A stretch of DNA of 8,622 nt from Acidobacteriota bacterium (GTDB taxonomy: Bacteria; Acidobacteriota; Thermoanaerobaculia; Multivoradales; UBA5704), in NCBI GenBank assembly GCA_003223675.1, contig QHVW01000875.1:1-8622 (forward strand), in the 5' to 3' direction. Both the position numbers and the translations under genes were made by a program. Of the stretch, positions 1 to 4,711 are shown piece after piece (positions within the stretch are counted from its first letter, which is position 1; each line of letters begins with the position of its first letter). The notes under the pieces are model-generated. The model saw only the letters and a program-made list of their open reading frames with translations. It was not told where the DNA came from and did no database searches.

Positions 1-815
1 CGCGCAAGCCCCCGGCGGGGGCCGAGCTGTCGCTGCGCAACCTTTTCGAGACCTACCGCGAGGTATCGCGCAAGAACCTGCTGGAGGCTTACCACGACGC
101 CATCGCCGCCCGCGACGAGTGCCTCACCCTGTTCAACCTCGGCCACCTGTCGCTGGAGAACCGGGGGCTCGCCGAGGACCTCTACTGGGCCACCTGCCAG
201 AAGATCCTCCGCATCGTGCGCACCCTGCCGCAGGTGCCGGAGGAGCTCGAAGGCCTGGAGCGGCAGCTCGCGGATACCTACTTCTGCAACTTCTCGGTCT
301 TCCAGTCGGTGCCCGACTCCTGGGCGATCGACCAGCTCTTCCCCGTGGTGCCCATCCACCGCCTGGACGAGGAGCCGGTGAGCCGCGCCGTGCTGGCCGA
401 CATCACCTGCGACTCGGACGGCAAGATCGACCACTTCATCGACCGCCGCGACGTCAAGGACGTCCTGGAGCTGCACGACTTCCACCCCGGCGAGCCCTAC
501 TACCTGGGGGTCTTCCTGGTGGGGGCCTACCAGGAGATCCTGGGCGACCTCCACAACCTGTTCGGCGACACCAACACGGTCCACGTGGCGCTCGACCCGG
601 ACGAGGACTACACCATCGAGGGGGTGGTGAGCGGCGACACGGTGAGCGACGTGCTCCGCTACGTGCGCTACAACCGGGACGATCTGGTGGCCCGGGTGCG
701 GCGGTCGGCCGAGACGGCCCTGCGCGCGAAACGGATCACCCTGGAGGAGTCCCGCATGCTCCTGCGCCGTTACGAGGAGGGGCTGTCGGGATACACTTAC
801 CTGGAGCAGGATTGA
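1..815 (+). CDS. speA: Biosynthetic arginine decarboxylase, C-terminal part (5' end outside window)
   Basis: This PLP-dependent enzyme converts arginine to agmatine and CO2, the first step of the agmatine route to putrescine and spermidine, and probably acts in the cytoplasm. The frame is open from the first base (first full codon at 3) to TGA at 813-815, giving 270 residues, roughly the last 40% of a family member of about 630-660 residues. Diagnostic stretches in this fragment are YFCNFSVFQSVPDSWAID (residues 93-110), the DITCDSDG motif (133-140), whose Cys136 corresponds to the active-site Cys of the fold III decarboxylases, and LGVFLVGAYQEILGDLHNLF (168-187). The PLP lysine and barrel domain lie upstream, outside the window. 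A GTG at 216 is internal and is not the start. Family assignment is very secure. The next gene follows after 22 nt, so cotranscription is likely, although no biochemical link between agmatine and thiol oxidation is obvious. Confidence 0.96.
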   Translation, partial: RKPPAGAELSLRNLFETYREVSRKNLLEAYHDAIAARDECLTLFNLGHLSLENRGLAEDLYWATCQKILRIVRTLPQVPEELEGLERQLADTYFCNFSVFQSVPDSWAIDQLFPVVPIHRLDEEPVSRAVLADITCDSDGKIDHFIDRRDVKDVLELHDFHPGEPYYLGVFLVGAYQEILGDLHNLFGDTNTVHVALDPDEDYTIEGVVSGDTVSDVLRYVRYNRDDLVARVRRSAETALRAKRITLEESRMLLRRYEEGLSGYTYLEQD

Positions 816-837
816 TCCTGCCCAGAGGAGCTTGCTC

Positions 838-1416
838 ATGAAAACGCGGGTAGCCATGGTGGAGCCTCTGATCGAGCGGCTGTGTGACGCCGTGCGCCTG
901 GGTGAGGTGAACGCGATCGCGGAGCAGATCAAGAGCGATCTCGAGTCCTTCATCCCGGCCGAGGGGCTGATCCTGCCGGAGAGGTTCCACCGGGTGAAGC
1001 CGGATTCCTACGCCCGGCGCCTGCTCTACAGGGACGACGACCTCGGTTTCACCGCCCTGGTGATGACCTGGGGGCCGGGGCAGCGCACGGCCCTCCACGA
1101 CCACGCGGGCATCTGGTGCGTCGAAGGGGTGCTCGAAGGGGAGATGGAGGTCATCCGTTACGAGCTGATGGACGAGAAGGACGGCGTCTGCCGTTTCGAG
1201 CCCCGCGGCTCCGTGCATGCCTCGGCCGGCACCGCCGGCGCGCTGATCCCCCCCTACGAGCACCACGTGCTGGCGAGCTCCCTGCCCGACCGCTCCTCGC
1301 TCACCCTGCACGTCTATGGCGGCGAAATGACCCACTGCGACGTCTTCGAGCCTCTCGGCCAAGGGGAGGACAGCCTCTTCCGGCGCTGCTCGCGCGAGCT
1401 CGTCTACGACGAATAA
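838..1416 (+). CDS. Cysteine dioxygenase-type cupin enzyme
   Basis: This 192-residue non-heme iron thiol dioxygenase most likely oxidises cysteine to cysteine sulfinate with O2 in the cytoplasm. The iron ligands of the cysteine dioxygenase fold are visible: His87 and His89 in ALHDHAG, and His143 in YEHHVL, which lies 15 residues before His158 exactly as in the mammalian enzyme. LTLHVYGG supplies His158 and Tyr160. Arg60 in YARR sits where mammalian CDO has its carboxylate-binding Arg and where 3-mercaptopropionate dioxygenases usually have Gln, so cysteine is the favoured substrate. Cys94 and Tyr160 match the positions of the Cys-Tyr crosslink of animal CDO. ATG 838 is chosen over an in-frame TTG at 832 because AGAGGAG (824-830) lies 7 nt upstream of it. 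The sulfite oxidase gene follows after 9 nt, which supports a role in sulfur oxidation. The exact thiol substrate is inferred. Confidence 0.88.
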   Translation: MKTRVAMVEPLIERLCDAVRLGEVNAIAEQIKSDLESFIPAEGLILPERFHRVKPDSYARRLLYRDDDLGFTALVMTWGPGQRTALHDHAGIWCVEGVLEGEMEVIRYELMDEKDGVCRFEPRGSVHASAGTAGALIPPYEHHVLASSLPDRSSLTLHVYGGEMTHCDVFEPLGQGEDSLFRRCSRELVYDE

Positions 1417-1425
1417 CCTGCGCCC

Positions 1426-2511
1426 ATGCCTCCGCTCGAACCCCAACCCCGCCTGCGGGTCCGGCAGGAGAGCCCGCTCAACGCCGAGCCCGAGCCCGGC
1501 GCCCTGATCGCATCGTTCCGCACCCCCAACGAGCTGTTCTTCATCCGCAACCACGGCGACATCCCCACGGTCGACCTCGAGACCTACCGCCTGACGATCG
1601 ACGGCCTGGTGGAGAGCCCGCTCTCGCTGTCGCTGGGCGATCTCCGGCGCTTCGCCCAGGCCACGGTCGGCGCCACGCTGCAGTGCGCGGGCAACCGCCG
1701 CCGCGAGCTGATCGAGGTCTCGCCGATCCCCAACGAGCTCCCCTGGAGCTCCGAGGCGATCAGCAACGCCGAGTGGTCGGGCATCCCCCTGCGCCAGGCG
1801 CTGCTCGCGGCCAACCCGCGCCCTGAAGCGCGCCACGTCGCCTTCCTGGGTCTCGACGAGACCGAGCGCCACGGCCACCGCTTCCAGTTCGGCGGCTCCA
1901 TCCCGCTGGAGAAGGCGATGCACCAGCAAGTGCTGCTGGCCGACGCGATGAACGGCGAGCCGCTGCCGCCCGCCCACGGCGCGCCCCTGCGGGTGGTGGT
2001 GCCGGGCTACATCGGCGCCCGCAGCGTCAAGTGGCTCTCGCGCCTCACCCTGCGGGAGACGCCGTCGGACAACTACTTCCAGGCCAAGGCCTACCGGCTC
2101 TTCCCGGCCGCGGTGGGCCCGGACGACGTGGACTGGGACACGGGACTGATGCTCGGCGAGGCGCCGGTCAATTCAGTGATCTGCTCGCCGGCCTCAGGGG
2201 ACCGTCTGCCGGCCGGCCGGGTGACCGTGCGCGGCTGGGCGATGGCGGGCGGCGGCCGCGAGATCGCCCGGGTGGACGTCTCGACCGACGGCGGCGGCAC
2301 ATGGCAGACGGCGGAGCTGGAAGCCGGCGGGAGCGGCTGGACCTGGCGGCTCTGGCAGGCGCCGCTCGACCTCGCTCCGGGGGAGCACGAGATCCTCTGC
2401 CGCGCCTTCGACAGCGCCGCCCAGACCCAGCCCGCTCACCCCTCGCAGGTGTGGAACTTCAAGGGGTACGCGAACAACGCGTGGCACCGGGTGAGGGTGG
2501 TGGCCGCTTAA
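1426..2511 (+). CDS. Molybdenum-dependent sulfite oxidase, no heme domain
   Basis: This 361-residue protein has the Moco domain (about residues 30-215) and the Ig-like Mo-cofactor dimerization domain (about 235-360) of the sulfite oxidase family, and oxidises sulfite to sulfate. LQCAGNRR contains the molybdenum-ligating Cys87. RNH (Arg41), VVVPGYIGARSVKWL (191-205) and Tyr223 in AKAYRLF match conserved active-site elements of animal and plant enzymes. The C-terminal VWNFKGYANNAWHR places Lys346 where animal enzymes have a substrate-binding Arg; I recall Lys-containing versions in bacteria but cannot check. No Tat or Sec signal and no cytochrome b5 domain is present, so a cytoplasmic enzyme like the plant type is expected, with its electron acceptor unknown. 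No clear Shine-Dalgarno precedes ATG 1426, so it may depend on translational coupling with the dioxygenase ending 9 nt upstream. The stop interlocks with that of the convergent small gene. Confidence 0.94.
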   Translation: MPPLEPQPRLRVRQESPLNAEPEPGALIASFRTPNELFFIRNHGDIPTVDLETYRLTIDGLVESPLSLSLGDLRRFAQATVGATLQCAGNRRRELIEVSPIPNELPWSSEAISNAEWSGIPLRQALLAANPRPEARHVAFLGLDETERHGHRFQFGGSIPLEKAMHQQVLLADAMNGEPLPPAHGAPLRVVVPGYIGARSVKWLSRLTLRETPSDNYFQAKAYRLFPAAVGPDDVDWDTGLMLGEAPVNSVICSPASGDRLPAGRVTVRGWAMAGGGREIARVDVSTDGGGTWQTAELEAGGSGWTWRLWQAPLDLAPGEHEILCRAFDSAAQTQPAHPSQVWNFKGYANNAWHRVRVVAA

Positions 2512-2675
2512 TCCTCGTCGAACCAGGACCGCCACGGGCTGACGCCCTGGCGGCGCAGGACGCGGGCGCGCATCCGCTGCGCCCGGCCCCAGCGCACCAG
2601 ATTCGAACCGAACTGCTTTTCCATCATGAAGCCGGCGACGGCGCCGACGGCCAACGTGGTGACAAACATCATCAT
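2508..2675 (-). CDS. Small single-span membrane protein, unknown function
   Basis: This is a 55-residue product beginning MMMFVTTLAVGAVAGFMMEK. Residues 4-18 form one hydrophobic, glycine- and alanine-containing helix. A strongly basic stretch follows (GSNLVRWGRAQRMRARVLRR, about 24-43), then an acidic end (WFDED). By the positive-inside rule the C-terminus should face the cytoplasm. The reading frame is open upstream to 2768, but ATG 2675, the first of three consecutive ATG codons, is preferred because GAGGA (2688-2684) lies 8 nt upstream and a good sigma70-type promoter sits about 120 nt further up. The TAA stop overlaps the sulfite oxidase TAA of the other strand in the tetranucleotide TTAA (2508-2511). 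I do not recognise the family. The RBS, promoter and coherent TM-basic pattern argue that it is real, but length and lack of homology evidence limit confidence. Confidence 0.62.
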   Translation of the reverse strand: MMMFVTTLAVGAVAGFMMEKQFGSNLVRWGRAQRMRARVLRRQGVSPWRSWFDED

Positions 2676-2708
2676 CGCGCTCTTCCTCGGTAAAAAGGCA
2701 AAAGTTTC

Positions 2709-2763
2709 AGGACTGACGCCAACCCCCGCGGGACCTGCTTCGCAGGGGGGTAGTGCAAGTCCT
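2709..2763 (-). promoter_or_regulatory. Structured 5' leader of the small membrane protein gene (candidate)
   Basis: Between the predicted - strand transcription start (near 2789) and the small gene's RBS lies a nested stem. AGGACT (2709-2714) pairs with AGTCCT (2758-2763) on the outside. A C-tract (2723-2727) faces a G-tract (2747-2750). CCTGC (2734-2738) pairs with GCAGG (2742-2746) around a 3-nt loop. An alternative hairpin (GGTAG/CTACC on the - strand) would compete with the outer stem. I could not match it to any riboswitch consensus I know, so it is only a candidate leader structure. Confidence 0.35.
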
Positions 2764-2775
2764 ACCAATACCCCT

Positions 2776-2803
2776 TTGGCTATTTTGTAGAACTAAGTAT
2801 AAG
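2776..2803 (+). promoter_or_regulatory. Candidate sigma70-type promoter for recQ
   Basis: TTGGCT (2776-2781, four of six consensus bases) and TATAAG (2798-2803, five of six) are separated by 16 nt. Transcription would begin near 2810 and give a recQ leader of about 165 nt containing the 2831-2875 hairpin and the 2899-2934 small ORF. It lies in a conspicuously AT-richer island between the divergent genes. It is weaker than the opposing promoter, with which it shares four to five bases, so the two probably cannot be occupied at once. Confidence 0.45.
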
Positions 2804-2824
2804 CCCGGCCTCTTCCACCGTCAA
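2796..2824 (-). promoter_or_regulatory. Sigma70-type promoter for the small membrane protein gene
   Basis: On the - strand, TTGACG (2824-2819, five of six consensus bases) and TATACT (2801-2796, five of six) are separated by exactly 17 nt. This is the best promoter match in the window. Transcription would start near 2789, giving a leader of about 110 nt before ATG 2675. The -10 box overlaps the opposite-strand -10 box proposed for recQ. Confidence 0.6.
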
Positions 2825-2830
2825 CCCGTC

Positions 2831-2875
2831 CTGCCCTCCGAATCCTCACCTCGAGGGTGAGGCTTCGGAGGGCAG
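2831..2875 (+). repeat. 45-nt two-tier perfect hairpin upstream of recQ
   Basis: CTGCCCTCCGAA (2831-2842) is perfectly complementary to TTCGGAGGGCAG (2864-2875). Inside, after a single T/C mismatch, CCTCACC (2844-2850) pairs with GGTGAGG (2856-2862) around a 5-nt loop. No T-tract follows on either strand, so it is not a standard intrinsic terminator. It lies in the predicted 5' UTR of recQ and just upstream of the opposing -35 box. It could be an mRNA structure, an operator or a short intergenic repeat. The sequence does not decide between these. Confidence 0.8.
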
Positions 2876-2898
2876 AACGCCCCGAGGGTAGGAGCTGG

Positions 2899-2934
2899 AT
2901 GAGCAGGGTTTGCTCGCGGCACGCCCCTTGCTGA
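2899..2934 (+). CDS. Possible 11-codon leader peptide upstream of recQ
   Basis: ATG 2899 is preceded by AGGAG (2890-2894) with a 4-nt spacer, the same spacing seen at recQ itself. The ORF encodes MSRVCSRHAPC and ends with TGA at 2932-2934, 41 nt before the recQ ATG. Its first codons fall in a small hairpin, GAGCA (2901-2905) with TGCTC (2911-2915). It has no run of a single regulatory amino acid, though two Cys and two Arg occur in 11 residues. It may be a translated upstream ORF tuning recQ, or a chance ORF. Confidence 0.3.
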   Translation: MSRVCSRHAPC

Positions 2935-2975
2935 CGATCCCTGCGCACCCTTTGGCGCAACCCGGAAGGAGTTCC

Positions 2976-4655
2976 ATGACCGCCGAGACCGTCCAGTTTT
3001 CGACCCTCCGCCGCACCCTTCGCCACACCTTCGGCTTCCGCGCTCTGCGGGAGGGGCAGGAGGAGGTCATCCGCTCGGTGCTCGCCGGCAAGGACACGCT
3101 GGTGATCATGCCCACCGGCGCCGGCAAGTCGCTCTGCTATCAGCTCCCCGGCGCCGAGCTGCCGGGCACCACGATCATCGTCTCCCCCCTGATCTCGCTG
3201 ATGAAGGACCAGGTCGACAAGCTGCGGGAGCTGGGGGTCAACGCCGTCCAGGTCAACAGCACCCTGAGCCGCGGCGAGGAGATCGAGGTCCTGGCGGAGA
3301 TCCAGAAGGAGCAGCGGGACTTCGTCTTCGTCACCCCCGAACGGTTGGCGCAGCCGGAATTCCTGGAGATGCTGAAGACCAACCTGATCGACATCTTCGT
3401 GATCGATGAGGCGCACTGCATCTCCCAGTGGGGTCACGACTTCCGCCCGTCCTACCTGCGCCTGCGGACGGCCATCGAGGCCCTCGGCAATCCACGGATC
3501 CTGGCGCTGACCGCCACCGCCACCCCCGAGGTGGTGGACGACATCCGCCACCAGCTCGGCCGCGAGGAGATGGAGATCATCGACATCGGGGTCTTCCGCG
3601 AGAGCCTCCGGCTGGAGGTGATCCCCGCGCCGCGCGAGGAGTCGAAGCGCGAGGCCCTCCCCCGGCTGCTGGGCGAGATGGGAGGCGCCGGGATCGTCTA
3701 CGTCTCCACGATCAAGGATTGCGAGGAGGTCACCGAGCACCTCCGGAGCCTCGGCTTCGACGTGGCCCGCTACCACGGCCGGCTGGGAGCCCGCGAGCGC
3801 AAGCGCACCCAGGACCGCTTCATGGCCGGCGACCTGCGCGTGATCGTCGCCACCAACGCCTTCGGCATGGGGATCGACAAGCCGGACATCCGCTTCGTCG
3901 TCCACTACAACCTGCCGGGATCGCTGGAGTCCTATTACCAGGAGGCGGGCCGGGCCGGGCGGGACGGCGAGCCGGCGCGCTGCGTCCTCCTCTACCAGCC
4001 GGAGGATAAAAATACCCAGGTCTTCTTCCTCAACGGCCGCTACCCCAAGCGCGAGCACTTCCTGGAGATCTACCGGGCGCTGGCGCGGCTGCGGGCGGAC
4101 GAGCAGGAATTCGCCGCCGGCGAGATCCAGAAACGGGCCTCGGGCGTCGCCAAGGCCAAGGTGAGCGTGGTGCTCGCCCTGATGAAAGACCTGGAGATGG
4201 TCGCCGAGACCTCGCCCGGCGAATACCGCCTCCTGCGCACCGGCCTCAGCGCCGCAGAGCTGGACGCCATGGCCGACCTCTACGAGAAGCGGGCCGAAGC
4301 GGACCGCGACCGCCTGCGCCGCATGGTCCTCTACGCCCAGACCGCGCTCTGCCGCTGGAAGGCGATCCTCGACTACTTCGGCGAGGAGGTCGATTGGGAC
4401 CGCTGCGGCCACTGCGACAACTGCGAGAAGCCCATCCGCGAGCTGGCCGCGCCGCCGGCCGAGAAGCCGGTGCGCCCCCCGAACGGCGCCGCCGCGGTGC
4501 TCCCCCTCGCCGCGATCGTCGGCGACCCCGCGGCCCTCAAGCCGGGAGACGCCGTGACCCTGCCCATCTTCGGAGCCGGCGAGGTCCGCGCCGCGGACGC
4601 CCACAGCGTGCTCATCGAGCTGGCGGGCGGGGAGGTGCGGGAGTTCCGGCGGTAG
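2976..4655 (+). CDS. recQ: RecQ-family ATP-dependent 3'-5' DNA helicase
   Basis: This 559-residue superfamily 2 helicase unwinds branched and forked DNA during recombination and replication repair. Motif I is PTGAGKS (46-52), the DEAH box is 144-147 followed by CISQWGHDFRP, motif III is TATAT (179-183), motif V lies in ATNAFGMGIDKPD (292-304) and motif VI is QEAGRAGRDGEP (322-333). The zinc site uses Cys459, Cys477, Cys480 and Cys483. A winged-helix-like segment (about 378-420) comes before the zinc cysteines instead of after them as in E. coli RecQ, and no HRDC domain is present. Residues 521-557 (LKPGDAVTLPIFGAGEV...) resemble the Tudor-like C-terminal domain of UvrD/PcrA. ATG 2976 is chosen because AAGGAG (2966-2971) precedes it; an upstream in-frame TTG at 2910 lacks support. 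RecQ family membership is certain, the role of the C-terminal tail is inferred. Confidence 0.95.
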   Translation: MTAETVQFSTLRRTLRHTFGFRALREGQEEVIRSVLAGKDTLVIMPTGAGKSLCYQLPGAELPGTTIIVSPLISLMKDQVDKLRELGVNAVQVNSTLSRGEEIEVLAEIQKEQRDFVFVTPERLAQPEFLEMLKTNLIDIFVIDEAHCISQWGHDFRPSYLRLRTAIEALGNPRILALTATATPEVVDDIRHQLGREEMEIIDIGVFRESLRLEVIPAPREESKREALPRLLGEMGGAGIVYVSTIKDCEEVTEHLRSLGFDVARYHGRLGARERKRTQDRFMAGDLRVIVATNAFGMGIDKPDIRFVVHYNLPGSLESYYQEAGRAGRDGEPARCVLLYQPEDKNTQVFFLNGRYPKREHFLEIYRALARLRADEQEFAAGEIQKRASGVAKAKVSVVLALMKDLEMVAETSPGEYRLLRTGLSAAELDAMADLYEKRAEADRDRLRRMVLYAQTALCRWKAILDYFGEEVDWDRCGHCDNCEKPIRELAAPPAEKPVRPPNGAAAVLPLAAIVGDPAALKPGDAVTLPIFGAGEVRAADAHSVLIELAGGEVREFRR

Positions 4656-4658
4656 GTT

Positions 4659-4699
4659 TACCTTGAAAATTCGGAGGCGGACTCCGAATTTTCAAGGTA
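4659..4699. repeat. 18-bp perfect inverted repeat upstream of the DUF4143 ATPase
   Basis: TACCTTGAAAATTCGGAG (4659-4676) and its exact reverse complement (4682-4699) flank a 5-nt spacer, GCGGA. The repeat begins 3 nt after the recQ stop and ends 12 nt before the ATPase ATG. It is much more AT-rich than the surrounding coding sequence. As RNA it would be a very stable hairpin after recQ, but the run following it (TAATTC) is a poor terminator tail. As DNA it is a good operator or element end. Its placement suggests it belongs to the ATPase gene rather than to recQ. Confidence 0.92.
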
Positions 4700-4703
4700 T
4701 AAT
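4698..4703 (+). promoter_or_regulatory. Consensus -10 box for the ATPase gene, near-leaderless start
   Basis: A perfect TATAAT straddles the right end of the inverted repeat, its first two bases being inside it. Only 8 nt separate it from ATG 4712, so transcription would start within about 2 nt of the start codon. There is no recognisable -35 box at 16-18 nt, where the repeat's loop and arm lie. A GGAG at 4707-4710 is only 1 nt from the ATG and too close to act as a normal Shine-Dalgarno. A protein bound to the repeat would cover this promoter. Confidence 0.4.
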
Positions 4704-4711
4704 TCTGGAGC

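Noticed and set aside
119..841. 240-codon Pro/Arg/Gly-rich + strand frame
   Set aside because: It is an out-of-frame shadow of speA, whose frame carries the conserved decarboxylase motifs.
736..1977. 413-codon open frame on the - strand
   Set aside because: It crosses three + strand gene segments antisense and has no domain motif; speA, the dioxygenase and the sulfite oxidase are clearly the coding frames.
2709..2763. Match to a known riboswitch class
   Set aside because: I compared the leader with the consensus features I remember for TPP, c-di-GMP, fluoride, ZTP and cobalamin, and none fits.
2676..2768. 31-residue N-terminal extension of the small membrane protein
   Set aside because: The extension runs through the structured leader and lacks an RBS, while the triple ATG at 2675 has a good one.
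2831..2875. Intrinsic terminator reading of the hairpin
   Set aside because: The stem is strong, but no T-tract follows on either strand and no gene ends next to it.
2910..2975. Extended recQ start at TTG 2910, 22 codons upstream
   Set aside because: It has no RBS and the extension does not look like RecQ. ATG 2976 has AAGGAG just upstream and the usual family N-terminus.
2793..4604. 603-codon open frame on the - strand
   Set aside because: It is exactly antisense to recQ, whose helicase motifs are complete. The frame exists because GC-rich third positions remove stop codons, and its product is low-complexity Gly/Val/Asp/Leu-rich.
4659..4699. Insertion sequence end or CRISPR repeat
   Set aside because: There is a single inverted pair with no transposase, no target duplication seen, and no repeat-spacer array.
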